Positions 8,317 through 17,336 of a DNA stretch of 43,780 nt are shown here, in pieces. Source of the DNA: an uncultured Pelagibacteraceae bacterium. Its GTDB lineage: Bacteria > Pseudomonadota > Alphaproteobacteria > Pelagibacterales > Pelagibacteraceae. The notes beneath the pieces were generated by a model. It had not been told where the DNA came from, made no database searches, and saw nothing but the letters and a program-made list of their open reading frames with translations. Every line of letters begins with the position of its first letter. The stretch's first letter is position 1. Location of the stretch: NCBI GenBank assembly GCA_902562875.1, contig CACEVB010000008.1:1-43780 (forward strand). The letters run 5' to 3'. A program made the position numbers and the translations under genes.

Positions 8317-10040
8317 TACATTTCTTCGGGTGTTTCAACACCTAAAATATTCATCCCTGATTTAATTACTACAGATATTATATTTAAAAATACTAATTTT
8401 TCTAAATTTATACTATTATTTATAATAAATCTTTTACCCTCGTCATTTTTACCAAGATTCCAATAAAAATGAAATTCTGATGCCAACTCATATAGGTATG
8501 TCGTAATTCTATGTGGCTCCAATCTTTTACTAGATATTTCTATACATTTAGGCCACTCAGATATTTTTCTTAAAACTTTTATTTCTTGATCCTCAAATTT
8601 TAAATTAGTGTCAATTTTGATTTCATCTTTTAAATTTTTATTTAGTTTTCGGTAAACTGAAGAAATTCTAGCATAGCAATACTGAACATAATAAATTGGG
8701 TTATCTTTAGATTTATCTTTTACTTTTTCAAAATCAAAATCTAGTTCTACATCACTACTTCTATTTAACATTATGAATCTTGTTGCATCCTTGCCCACTT
8801 CGGCAATTAAATCCTCGACTGTTATGTAGTCGCCTTTTCTTTTAGACATTTTAAAAGGCTTGCCATTTTTTATTAATTTAACAAGTTGACTTACTTTACA
8901 AATTAATTTTGCTTTATTGTTAGAGAGTGCTTCTACCAGGGAAGTTATTCTTTTTGTATAACCAGTATGATCCGATCCTAATATATTTATTAATTGATCA
9001 AAACCTCTTTCAATTTTATTATTGTGATAAGCAGCATCACTTGCAAAATAAGTCCATGAATTGTCAAATTTTTGTAAAGCTCTATCTTTGTCGTCACCAA
9101 ATTTAGTCGATTTAAAGAGAGTTTGCTCTCTTGTTTTATAATCAATTGATTGTTTTCTTTCAGGTGCTGAAATTGTGCCCTTATATAAAAGGTTTTTTTC
9201 ATTTAATTTTTTTACAACTTTATCTACCTCGTCATTATTAACTATTGTACTTTCACTTACAAAATTATCGTGTGTAATGCCCATTTTCTTAAGATTTTTT
9301 TTAATGATTTTTAGAGACTCACTTACTGAAATTTTAGTAAGTGTCTCAGACACTTTTTCAAAGTTTTCAAATTTTAACTCTGAATTATTATCAATTATAT
9401 TACTTGAAATTTCTTTTAAATAATTACCCGGATATAAATCAGGATTATCTAAAGGAAATGGTTCTTTAAATAAAATTTCTCTAATTCTTAAATAAATAGA
9501 TTTTGTAAAAAATAATATTTGGTTACCATAATCGTTTACATAGTATTCTTTTGTCACCTTATGTTTATTAAAAATTAATAAATTTGATAATACGTCTCCT
9601 AAAATTGCTCCTCTGCAATGACCAACATGTAATGGTCCAGTAGGATTTGCAGAAACAAACTCAATTAAATAATTATATTTTTTTTCATTTAAATTTACAC
9701 CATACTCGTTTGGATTTGACAAAATATTTTTTACAAACAATGCCCAGTAATTATTATTTAGTTTTATATTTAAAAAACCAGGTTTAACTATTGTTATTTC
9801 ACTAATATGTGAATCCTTGTTTAATAATTTTTTTATGACTTCAGCAATATCCAGAGGTGATTTATTATTAATTTTACTTAATACCATGGCAACATTTGTT
9901 GATAGGTCACAATTAAATTTTTTAGGTGGAATTTCTACAGTAATTGAATTGAGATTATCTGGCAAAATTAATTTACCTTCTTTTTCTGCATCTTTAATTA
10001 CTTTACAAATAATCTCAAGATATACTTCAAATATGTTCAT
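8316..10040 (-). CDS. argS: Arginyl-tRNA synthetase
   Basis: ArgS is a class I synthetase that charges tRNA-Arg. The 574-aa protein carries the HIGH-type motif in SANPTGPLHVGHCRGAILGD at about residues 130-149, and a KMSKRKGDYITVEDL signature near residue 400. The N-terminal tRNA-binding domain and the C-terminal DALR anticodon-binding helix bundle (YCYARISSVYRKL onward) are both present and full length. The start overlaps the dgt stop by four bases. Confidence 0.97.
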   Translation of the reverse strand: MNIFEVYLEIICKVIKDAEKEGKLILPDNLNSITVEIPPKKFNCDLSTNVAMVLSKINNKSPLDIAEVIKKLLNKDSHISEITIVKPGFLNIKLNNNYWALFVKNILSNPNEYGVNLNEKKYNYLIEFVSANPTGPLHVGHCRGAILGDVLSNLLIFNKHKVTKEYYVNDYGNQILFFTKSIYLRIREILFKEPFPLDNPDLYPGNYLKEISSNIIDNNSELKFENFEKVSETLTKISVSESLKIIKKNLKKMGITHDNFVSESTIVNNDEVDKVVKKLNEKNLLYKGTISAPERKQSIDYKTREQTLFKSTKFGDDKDRALQKFDNSWTYFASDAAYHNNKIERGFDQLINILGSDHTGYTKRITSLVEALSNNKAKLICKVSQLVKLIKNGKPFKMSKRKGDYITVEDLIAEVGKDATRFIMLNRSSDVELDFDFEKVKDKSKDNPIYYVQYCYARISSVYRKLNKNLKDEIKIDTNLKFEDQEIKVLRKISEWPKCIEISSKRLEPHRITTYLYELASEFHFYWNLGKNDEGKRFIINNSINLEKLVFLNIISVVIKSGMNILGVETPEEM

Positions 10041-11158
10041 TTTATTCTACTATATAAGTTCAAAGCAAATCTATCAGTCATACCTGATATATAATCAGAT
10101 ATTTGTCTATAGTTACTTGATTTGTTATTTTTTATTAAAAAATATTTTTGAGGATTTTTAGATATCTTTTTAAATAAATAACTTAAAACTTTTTTACCTT
10201 TATTATTTTTAGTTAATACTTTTTTATTATTATACATATTAAGTCTTAGAAAATTTTTAATCTCTTTTTCAATATTTACAAATTTTTTTGAAAATGACAC
10301 TAAATTTAATTTAGAATTATAAATGTCTTTTATTGATTTAATTTTATAATGTCTAATATTTTTAATACTATTACTGATTAAGTCTTCAACCATTGAATTT
10401 ATTGAATCTCTTATTATTTGGAATACTACGATATTAATTTTTTTTCTTTTGAATTTATCTTTGTTTTTTTTATAAATTTCATTAAAAAAAGTAATTTCTC
10501 TTAATTCATTTAAACCAAATATATTTGCTGTTATTCCATCCTGTATATCGTGATTATTGTAAGCAATATTATCAGATATAGACGCTATTTGTGCCTCTAA
10601 AGATGGATATTTTTTTAAATCAATATTTTTTAATAATCTTTTAAAATTTGTTATGTTGTTGAATTTATCATTACTCCCATATACTGGGCCATTATGCTTA
10701 ATCAAACCATCCAAAGTATCTATAGTTAAATTTAAACCATTAAAATTTAAATACTTGTTTTCCAAATTCATAACTATTCTTAAAGTTTGTATATTATGAT
10801 CAAAACCACCATGATTCTTCATACATTCATTTAATATATCCTCGCCTGCATGACCGAATGGTGGATGACCAAGATCATGTGCCAAAGACAAAGTTTCAGC
10901 CAAATCATCATTTAAACCAAGATATTTACTAATAGACCTAGCTATTTGAGCAACCTCAATTGAATGTGTCATCCTGGTTCTATAATGATCTCCTATAGTA
11001 TTTACAAATACTTGTGTTTTATGTTTTAATCTTCTAAATGAACTACTGTGTATTATTCTATCCCTATCTCTTTGGAAATCTGATCTGAGCTTATTTTTAG
11101 GTTCGTTATATAGGCGACCTTTGCTTTTAAATAGACCAAGTTTTGAGTATTTTTTCAT
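10037..11158 (-). CDS. dgt: dGTP triphosphohydrolase-like protein (HD domain)
   Basis: Dgt-family enzymes hydrolyse deoxynucleoside triphosphates to nucleoside and triphosphate, helping set dNTP pools. The 373-aa protein shows FRRLKHKTQVFV and RTRMTHSIEVAQIARSI, followed by the HD signature SLAHDLGHPPFGHAGED and a later ISDNIAYNNHDIQDG metal-site motif. Its length fits the shorter type-2 dGTPase-like subfamily common in alphaproteobacteria. It heads the long minus-strand block and is divergent from the ErpA-like gene, with 50 bases between the starts that must hold both promoters. Confidence 0.93.
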   Translation of the reverse strand: MKKYSKLGLFKSKGRLYNEPKNKLRSDFQRDRDRIIHSSSFRRLKHKTQVFVNTIGDHYRTRMTHSIEVAQIARSISKYLGLNDDLAETLSLAHDLGHPPFGHAGEDILNECMKNHGGFDHNIQTLRIVMNLENKYLNFNGLNLTIDTLDGLIKHNGPVYGSNDKFNNITNFKRLLKNIDLKKYPSLEAQIASISDNIAYNNHDIQDGITANIFGLNELREITFFNEIYKKNKDKFKRKKINIVVFQIIRDSINSMVEDLISNSIKNIRHYKIKSIKDIYNSKLNLVSFSKKFVNIEKEIKNFLRLNMYNNKKVLTKNNKGKKVLSYLFKKISKNPQKYFLIKNNKSSNYRQISDYISGMTDRFALNLYSRIK

Positions 11159-11208
11159 ACTTTAAAAATTCAAATAATTAACTATATTAGTAATAACAGT
11201 GTTAAATA

Positions 11209-11526
11209 ATGATTAAAGAAATTAAATTTACCGATAAAGCAATAAAACAAATCAACTTATTGCTGTCTAAAAAGAATAAAGGCTCTTTTTTTAGAATCGC
11301 AATCAAAGGTGGCGGTTGCTCAGGCTTTCAGTATGATTTTTCATATGATCTTAAGCCAAATGATGATGATCTAATTGAAAATAATATAATAATTGATCAA
11401 CAATCTGCAGATATGCTCAAAGGTTCAGAAATTGACTATGTAGAGGAACTTATAGGTGAATCCTTTAAAATTAATAACCCACAAACAAAATCGTCATGCG
11501 GTTGTGGGGTTTCTTTCTCTCTTTAA
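11209..11526 (+). CDS. erpA: A-type iron-sulfur cluster carrier, ErpA/IscA family
   Basis: These proteins carry Fe-S clusters from the assembly scaffold to target enzymes. The 105-aa protein contains the three conserved cysteines in the expected places: one in GGGCSGFQYDF and two in the C-terminal CGCGVSFSL. Length matches the family. The divergent dgt and the downstream xthA are its frequent neighbours in alphaproteobacteria. I prefer ErpA over IscA because no isc or suf scaffold genes are adjacent and the dgt context is typical of ErpA, but sequence alone does not settle this. Confidence 0.88.
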   Translation: MIKEIKFTDKAIKQINLLLSKKNKGSFFRIAIKGGGCSGFQYDFSYDLKPNDDDLIENNIIIDQQSADMLKGSEIDYVEELIGESFKINNPQTKSSCGCGVSFSL

Positions 11527-12302
11527 TGTTAATCAGCTCGTGGAATGTAAATTCTGTAAGAGCAAGAATAGAAAATATAAAAGAATATCTTAAAAAATTT
11601 TCCCCTGATATTGTTTTAATTCAAGAAATCAAAACAGAGGACAAAACTTATCCATATGATGAGATAAAATCCCTAGGTTATGAAAGTTATGTTTTTGGAC
11701 AAAAAAGTTATAATGGAGTTGCAATTTTATCAAAAGAAAAAGTTAAGAATATAAAAAATGACATTATTAAAGACAAAAATAAACAGTCAAGAATTATCTC
11801 TTCTGAACTAATTTACAAAAAAAAAATTATCCATTTAATAAATGTTTATATACCTAACGGTAATCCTGTTGATACAGACAAATATACATATAAAAAAAAT
11901 TGGTTGGATAATTTTATTAAATTACTCAAAACTAGTTTAAAAAAAAATCAAAATATTATTATTGGTGGAGATTTTAATGTTATTCCCGAAGCAGAGGACG
12001 TTTACAACTATAAAAGTTTTGAAGATGATGCACTATATAGATTGGAAATAAGAAAAAAATTTAGAGAAATTTTAAACTTAGGCTTCAGTGATGCTTATAG
12101 GTACCTTTATCCAGGCATAGAAGGTTATACATTTTGGGATTATATGAGGGGTGCATGGCAAAAAAATAACGGTATGAGAATTGATCATTTTCTAGTGTCA
12201 AATTCTCTAATTAAAAATGTAAAAGATATTAAGATAAATAAATATCCACGTGGCAAAGAGAAACCATCTGACCACACACCTATTGAATTAGAATTGATTT
12301 GA
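11526..12302 (+). CDS. xthA: Exodeoxyribonuclease III
   Basis: XthA is an AP endonuclease and 3'-5' exonuclease of base-excision repair. The 258-aa product has the exonuclease-endonuclease-phosphatase fold motifs: SSWNVNSVRARI at the start, LIQEIKTED (catalytic Glu), YNGVAILSK, YIPNGNP, IIGGDFNVIPEAEDVYN, MRIDHFLVS and C-terminal SDHTPIELEL (catalytic His). The start chosen is the ATG at 11526, which overlaps the erpA stop by one base and gives the usual MxISSWNVNS start. A longer reading from 11496 would add ten residues that overlap erpA coding and lack conservation. Confidence 0.96.
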   Translation: MLISSWNVNSVRARIENIKEYLKKFSPDIVLIQEIKTEDKTYPYDEIKSLGYESYVFGQKSYNGVAILSKEKVKNIKNDIIKDKNKQSRIISSELIYKKKIIHLINVYIPNGNPVDTDKYTYKKNWLDNFIKLLKTSLKKNQNIIIGGDFNVIPEAEDVYNYKSFEDDALYRLEIRKKFREILNLGFSDAYRYLYPGIEGYTFWDYMRGAWQKNNGMRIDHFLVSNSLIKNVKDIKINKYPRGKEKPSDHTPIELELI

Positions 12303-12308
12303 AATCTT

Positions 12309-13502
12309 CTATCCTTTTATACTTCCCGAAGTTAAACCACCAACAAGATATTTTTCAAAATAAATAAATATTAATAATATAGGCAGTGTTACAATTACTG
12401 AACCTGCCATTAAGAATTGTCTAGGAGTTTCGGCATCACCTGAGAGATAATTAATAGCCCTAGATAAGGTAAAAGTTTTAGGATTATCTAAAAACATTAA
12501 AGAAAAAAGAAATTCGTTCCAAGCAATCATGAAAACATATAATGCAACCGAGGCTATTGCTGGTAGACTTAGTGGTATAATTATTTTTAATATAATACTA
12601 AACCAATTATGACCATCTATCAAAGCTGCATCCTCAATTTCTTTAGGGATACTTTTAAAGTATCCTTGAAGCATATAAATAGCCACTGGAAGTGTTGTTG
12701 CTGTATATACTATTAATAACCCACTGATTGAATTTCTTAGTCCTAATTGACTAAAAATTGTATAAAGCGGAATTACAAGAACAATAGCTGGAAACATATA
12801 TATAATTAATATTGATGTTGAAAGAAAAGTTTTACCAAAAAAATTTAATCTCGCTACAGCATAGGCAGCAGGTATAGCAAATAAAAGTGTAATTGCGACC
12901 GTACCAACAGAAACTATAGTACTTGTTAATATATATCTACTAAAGTTGTAAGTTTTAAACACAACAATATATGATTTAAAAAATTCTTTAAAATCTTTTG
13001 TAAAATCTAAACTAAAATCTAAAGGGTTCATAAGTAATGAAGCTTGAGTTTTAAAGCTAGTCACTAACATTATGTAAAAAGGAAATAATATGACTAAAGA
13101 AAAGAAAACTATTCCAAATAAAGTAATATATTTAAAAGTTACTTTTTCTATAACATGAGGCTGGTTTAGATATTTAAGGTCATAGTTACGAATATTATTT
13201 AAAAAAAGAAAATAAATTGAAAATATTCCAAAATAAAACCAAAGGGGTGTAGCATTATTAATTACATAAAAAACATAAGTAAATACTAAAGATAAACCTA
13301 AATTTTTAATTAATAGATTAATTTTATTTCCAAATAAAATAGATAATAAAGATAGACTTAATCCTAAGATTAAATTTGTCTCTAAAGTGATATTTGTCAA
13401 TTCTAACCCTTGTAATACTGATAATATTATCCAAACCAGCTTTAATGTTAAAAGATACAGTGTAGAAATTATTAAATAAATTAAAGTTGATTTATAATTC
13501 AT
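12309..13502 (-). CDS. Sugar ABC transporter permease, MalG/UgpE type, with extra N-terminal helices
   Basis: Inner-membrane subunit of a CUT1-type carbohydrate importer. The C-terminal 270 or so residues are a standard MalG-like permease: helix 1 at FGIVFFSLVILFPFYIMLVTSF, the coupling EAA loop EDAALIDGHNWFSIILKIIIPL, and the ending EKYLVGGLTSGSIKG, which is characteristic of MalG/UgpE. The first 120 or so residues are additional and hydrophobic, with about four predicted helices, so the protein (397 aa) is much longer than the usual 275-300 aa. Its start overlaps the upstream permease by 11 bases. The substrate cannot be read from this subunit. Confidence 0.92.
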   Translation of the reverse strand: MNYKSTLIYLIISTLYLLTLKLVWIILSVLQGLELTNITLETNLILGLSLSLLSILFGNKINLLIKNLGLSLVFTYVFYVINNATPLWFYFGIFSIYFLFLNNIRNYDLKYLNQPHVIEKVTFKYITLFGIVFFSLVILFPFYIMLVTSFKTQASLLMNPLDFSLDFTKDFKEFFKSYIVVFKTYNFSRYILTSTIVSVGTVAITLLFAIPAAYAVARLNFFGKTFLSTSILIIYMFPAIVLVIPLYTIFSQLGLRNSISGLLIVYTATTLPVAIYMLQGYFKSIPKEIEDAALIDGHNWFSIILKIIIPLSLPAIASVALYVFMIAWNEFLFSLMFLDNPKTFTLSRAINYLSGDAETPRQFLMAGSVIVTLPILLIFIYFEKYLVGGLTSGSIKG

Positions 13503-14751
13503 TTGCTTTTTTCCCTATCAATTTAAAATATGAAATCATAAAAATAATTAAGATCAAAACTATAACCATTGAAACTGCTGAGCCCATTCCTATATTTGAA
13601 ATTGCAAAACCCTGCTCATAAACATTTATTGGAAGTGTCCTGGTTCCTGAGGCTCCACCAGTTAATAAGAAAATGTCTTCAAATTTATTAAAATTCCAAA
13701 TAAATCTTATCATGAACAATATTGATATAATCGCCGTAATTTGAGGAAGGGTAATATTAAAAAATTTATTAAGTGGACCTGCCCCATCTACATCAGCTGC
13801 CTCATAAAGATCTTTCGGTATTGCTTGTAATCTTGCAAGAACAAAAAGGAAAGCTAATGGGAAATATCTCCATATTTCAAAGAATATTACAGTTGTTAGT
13901 GCCAATCTTAACTTTAAATCAATTCCTAAAAATTGAAATGTTAAATATTTTTGACCTAATAAATTTATTGGTTGATCTAAAATTTGAAATTTAATAAGAA
14001 TTGCATTCAAAGTTCCACTGTTTGGATCTAGTAATAAAGTCCATGTATAAGCTAATGCTACCACAGGGCCTACGTAAGGAAAAAGTAAAATACTTCTCAT
14101 AAAAGTTCTACCGCTGAATTTTTGGTTGACTAATTGTGCAGCTAAAACACCAAAAATGATTGCACCTAATGTACCAAAAAATGTAAAATAAAATGTGGTT
14201 AATAATAGATCTTTAAAATCATTTTTGAAAAAAACTTTTTTAAAATTGTTTAAAGTAAAGTTGGTTGTAAGTAATATATTATCAGCTTTACCAGATAACT
14301 TTGGTTTTTTTGATTTTAAAGATTTTTTATCAATTGAGTTACCATTAACATTATAAATGATAAACTCTAAATTTTCTCTATATTTAGCCTTCCATTCACC
14401 AAATGAACAGAGGAGAGTTCTAGATTTAAAGTTGCATCTAGGATCGATATTAATAAATTCTATGTTTGCTGGTAGTTTATCCTTTAATTTAACATCGGTT
14501 ATATTCTCGAGTAATGAACTATTTCTTAATTTATAAACAATTACTAATTTTGTTGGATCCTCTGGGATTGATTTTATAATTTTTTTGGCCCTTGGTTCGG
14601 GTATTCTTATATCTTTTAATTCAACTTCCTTAAAACTTATCCAAATATTTGCAAAAATTGGAAAAAGGATAATAGAAAATACAAGTAGTATCGCTGGCAA
14701 AATTAATGCGTACGCGGTCCTTTTTTCTATTTTTGATAATTTGTCAGCCAT
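13492..14751 (-). CDS. Sugar ABC transporter permease, MalF/UgpA type, with periplasmic DUF11-like insert
   Basis: Second membrane subunit of the CUT1 importer. The 419-aa protein has helix 1 at about residues 14-36, and from about residue 182 onward the canonical MalF/UgpA core with the EAA loop EAADVDGAGPLNKFFNITLPQI. Between them is a roughly 140-residue periplasmic stretch. Residues about 68-135 read like a DUF11 beta-sandwich: KLRNSS, then LPANIEFI and two cysteines (106 and 115) around SRTLL before SFGEW. The MalF periplasmic domain of E. coli sits at a different loop, so this is an independent elaboration. The start codon lies two bases after a strong hairpin, with no visible Shine-Dalgarno. 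Confidence 0.92.
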   Translation of the reverse strand: MADKLSKIEKRTAYALILPAILLVFSIILFPIFANIWISFKEVELKDIRIPEPRAKKIIKSIPEDPTKLVIVYKLRNSSLLENITDVKLKDKLPANIEFINIDPRCNFKSRTLLCSFGEWKAKYRENLEFIIYNVNGNSIDKKSLKSKKPKLSGKADNILLTTNFTLNNFKKVFFKNDFKDLLLTTFYFTFFGTLGAIIFGVLAAQLVNQKFSGRTFMRSILLFPYVGPVVALAYTWTLLLDPNSGTLNAILIKFQILDQPINLLGQKYLTFQFLGIDLKLRLALTTVIFFEIWRYFPLAFLFVLARLQAIPKDLYEAADVDGAGPLNKFFNITLPQITAIISILFMIRFIWNFNKFEDIFLLTGGASGTRTLPINVYEQGFAISNIGMGSAVSMVIVLILIIFMISYFKLIGKKANEL

Positions 14752-14753
14752 GC

Positions 14754-14784
14754 AAAAGCGGATAATATATTATTATCCGCTTTT
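14754..14784 (-). terminator. Strong hairpin between the sugar-binding-protein gene and the first permease
   Basis: A 14-bp perfect inverted repeat (AAAAGCGGATAATA, loop TAT, then its complement) lies between the stop of the binding-protein gene at 14798 and the permease ATG at 14751. Read on the minus strand it ends in TTTT, so it can act as a partial terminator or as a 3' stabiliser of the upstream message. It also occupies exactly the place where the permease ribosome site should be. The likely effect is lower permease than binding-protein output. Confidence 0.85.
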
Positions 14785-14797
14785 AAAACATATTTAT

Positions 14798-16120
14798 TTA
14801 AAATTTAGCTAGTTCTGCATTAATTTTATCAACTGCCTCGTCTACTGTAATTTGATCATCAATATATTCTCTTGTAATTCTGTTTAAGAATTGTGCATTG
14901 ATAATTTTTGAGGCTCTTGATAGTTCACCTTCTTTAACACCCCATCTATTAGCTGTATCTAGACCTGCAACGATATTATTAATAACATCACCTGAATAAA
15001 GCTCAGTTAATGGTTTCTTTCTATCAACACCTACGGGCAGTTTGCTCCAAGCATTTGTGTATGCGTTAGGATCATTCTTATTTCCTCTTCTAACAGGAAA
15101 TTTTCCTTCAGGGGCAATACCAAGTGTTGCTGTATAACCTTCGTTCATTGAATACTCAATAAATTTTTTAGCTTCATCTGTGTCCGCATCTGCAGTAATT
15201 CCCATATATCTTACATCAGCCCAAGCAGCACCTTTTCTGTTATTAGGACCGCTAAAATTAGTAATGAAACCAGTCTTAGATGCTAATTCAGAAGAAGTAG
15301 GATCACTATTTATTGTTGGAGGTGCTGAGTCTCTTAATCCTGCAAGCTCGTCCATTATAAATGGAGACCAAATTATCATTGGTGTTTTTCCTGCAAAATA
15401 TAATTCCCTAGATTGTTTCCAGAAAAGTTCTCCTGGGGGGCTAGCCTTAGCTATAACTTTATAAAACTCTAATGAATTCTTTAAAGCTTTCCCTTGTTTT
15501 TTAGTTCCACCCTTTTTAACAAAATTTACTCCATTTGCTAAAAGAACATGTTCTAAAACTTGGCTCATAAAGTTTTCATCTGTTTTTGTTGCAGCAACAA
15601 AACCAAACATATCTGAACCTGAAAGAACATCTATAGCTTTTTCAATATTTTTATAAGAAGTTGGTGGCTCTAATCCATTTTTTTCAAAAAGATCTTTTCT
15701 ATATACTACCATTTGGGTCCAACCATCAACTGGAACAGCAGCAATCTTTCCACCTTTTTTAGCCATGTTTAATGGTCCTGGAGCAAAAGTTTTTTTACCT
15801 AATTGCTTTACTACATCATTATTAGCATTTACATCAAGTATACCAGCTTCCGCCCACGGTAAGACGTACTGAAGTGTGTGATATATTACATCAGGAAGAT
15901 CTCCAGCTGCAGCTGCGGCTGTAGCTCTTTTTCCTAAGTCTTTTTCTTCCACAGGAATAACCTCAACACTTATACCTGTTTTAGACTCAAAATCTTTTGC
16001 CATATCTTGTTGTTTAGCCATTCTCGCAGGCTGAACTTCTGTAGTCCAAAAAGTAATTCCTGAAATACTAGAGCTTGCAAAAAATAGTGAGGCAAAAATA
16101 TAAATAATTATTTTTTTCAT
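14798..16120 (-). CDS. Sugar ABC transporter periplasmic binding protein
   Basis: Extracellular solute-binding protein of family 1 (MalE/UgpB-like), the high-affinity capture subunit of the importer. The 440-aa product has a clear signal peptide (residues 1-20), then ITFWTTEVQPARMAKQQDMA, the usual start of CUT1 binding proteins. Later come GDLPDVIYHT, AAVPVDGWTQMVVYRKDLFEKNGLEPPTSY (a family signature) and the FIEYSMNEGYTATLGIAPEGKFPVRR segment. A good ribosome site (AAGGAGA) precedes the ATG, unlike most genes here. Codons are richer in G and C than the neighbours, consistent with high expression. The ligand is most likely a sugar, but I cannot say which. Confidence 0.93.
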   Translation of the reverse strand: MKKIIIYIFASLFFASSSISGITFWTTEVQPARMAKQQDMAKDFESKTGISVEVIPVEEKDLGKRATAAAAAGDLPDVIYHTLQYVLPWAEAGILDVNANNDVVKQLGKKTFAPGPLNMAKKGGKIAAVPVDGWTQMVVYRKDLFEKNGLEPPTSYKNIEKAIDVLSGSDMFGFVAATKTDENFMSQVLEHVLLANGVNFVKKGGTKKQGKALKNSLEFYKVIAKASPPGELFWKQSRELYFAGKTPMIIWSPFIMDELAGLRDSAPPTINSDPTSSELASKTGFITNFSGPNNRKGAAWADVRYMGITADADTDEAKKFIEYSMNEGYTATLGIAPEGKFPVRRGNKNDPNAYTNAWSKLPVGVDRKKPLTELYSGDVINNIVAGLDTANRWGVKEGELSRASKIINAQFLNRITREYIDDQITVDEAVDKINAELAKF

Positions 16121-16272
16121 TGGTAATGTCTCCTTATTAACTAATTTTTAAAAAATGTATCAAAAAGAAAAAGAATAAAGAACCCTTTAATTATCCCTTT
16201 AAATTATATGTTTTATAACGATGGTTTTTATAATGATTATAAAATAGAAATTATACATTAAATTTCTTTTTT

Positions 16273-17325
16273 ATGGCGAAGATAAAATTTATAAATGTAG
16301 AAAAATCATTTGGCAAAAACAAAGTTATTAAAAAATTTAATTTAGAAATAAACGATGGTGAATTTACTGTTTTAGTGGGACCTTCTGGATGTGGAAAGTC
16401 TACCCTTTTAAGAATGATTTCAGGCCTAGAGAAAATAGATAAAGGCACAATACTTTTAAATAAAAACATTATTAATGATTTGTTGCCCTCAAAAAGAGAT
16501 ATGGCAATGGTGTTTCAGTCTTATGCTTTATACCCACATATGAATGTTTATGAAAACATGTCATTTGGATTAAAAATGGAAAAAATATCCAAAAACAATA
16601 TTCAAAAGAAAGTAAATCAAGCAGCAAAGATACTAAAAATAAAACATCTTTTGGATAGAAAACCGGGACAGTTATCTGGTGGTCAAAGACAAAGGGTTGC
16701 TATAGGAAGAGCAATTTCTAGAAATCCAAAAATATTTTTATTTGATGAACCTTTATCAAATTTAGATGCAGCATTGAGATCAGAGATGAGAGTTGAAATT
16801 TCTAAATTACATAAAAAAATAAAAACCAATATGATTTATGTTACTCATGACCAGGTAGAGGCCATGACTTTGGCAGATAAAATGGTTATTTTAAATGAAG
16901 GTAGAATTGAGCAGGTAGGATCTCCAGATGAGATATATAACTTTCCTAATAACTTATTTGTTGCAGAATTTATTGGAACACCAAAGATGAATATTATCAA
17001 AATTAATAAATCTAATATTATAAACAATAATACTTTAAGAATTTTTGAAAAAGAATATGAGTTTAAAAATTATAAATTTAGCAATGAAATATATTTAGGA
17101 ATTAGACCAGAACATATACATCCTAATCATAAACAAGAAATACAGTTTAATATAAATATTGATCTTATAGAGAATTTGGGCTCTGACAAAATTATTTACG
17201 GTTTATTCAAAGATAACGAAATAAGAATAAGGACATCAGAATACCTTCCTCAAAACAATACAAGTTTTTCTTTCAATAAAGACAAAATCGTATTTTTCGA
17301 TAACAAAAAAATAAAATTTAACTAA
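16273..17325 (+). CDS. Sugar ABC transporter ATP-binding protein, MalK/UgpC type
   Basis: Cytoplasmic ATPase energising the CUT1 importer encoded on the opposite strand. The 350-aa protein shows Walker A ([13 protein letters not shown]), a Q-loop ([11 protein letters not shown], the MalK-type form), signature [15 protein letters not shown], Walker B ([16 protein letters not shown]) and the H-loop ([11 protein letters not shown]). A C-terminal regulatory region with IRPEHI, typical of MalK/UgpC TOBE domains, follows. It is divergent from the binding protein, with 152 bases between the starts, and converges on znuA. No clear Shine-Dalgarno precedes the ATG. Confidence 0.95.
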   Translation: MAKIKFINVEKSFGKNKVIKKFNLEINDGEFTVLVGPSGCGKSTLLRMISGLEKIDKGTILLNKNIINDLLPSKRDMAMVFQSYALYPHMNVYENMSFGLKMEKISKNNIQKKVNQAAKILKIKHLLDRKPGQLSGGQRQRVAIGRAISRNPKIFLFDEPLSNLDAALRSEMRVEISKLHKKIKTNMIYVTHDQVEAMTLADKMVILNEGRIEQVGSPDEIYNFPNNLFVAEFIGTPKMNIIKINKSNIINNNTLRIFEKEYEFKNYKFSNEIYLGIRPEHIHPNHKQEIQFNINIDLIENLGSDKIIYGLFKDNEIRIRTSEYLPQNNTSFSFNKDKIVFFDNKKIKFN

Positions 17326-17336
17326 TAATTTTATTT

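Noticed and set aside
8990..9202. A 70-codon minus-strand frame inside argS.
   Set aside because: Same strand but another frame of a well-supported gene, without ribosome site or similarity.
16121..16272. Possible small gene or RNA between the binding-protein gene and its ATPase gene.
   Set aside because: No frame with a start and useful length, and no stable fold that I can see; it most likely holds the two divergent promoters.
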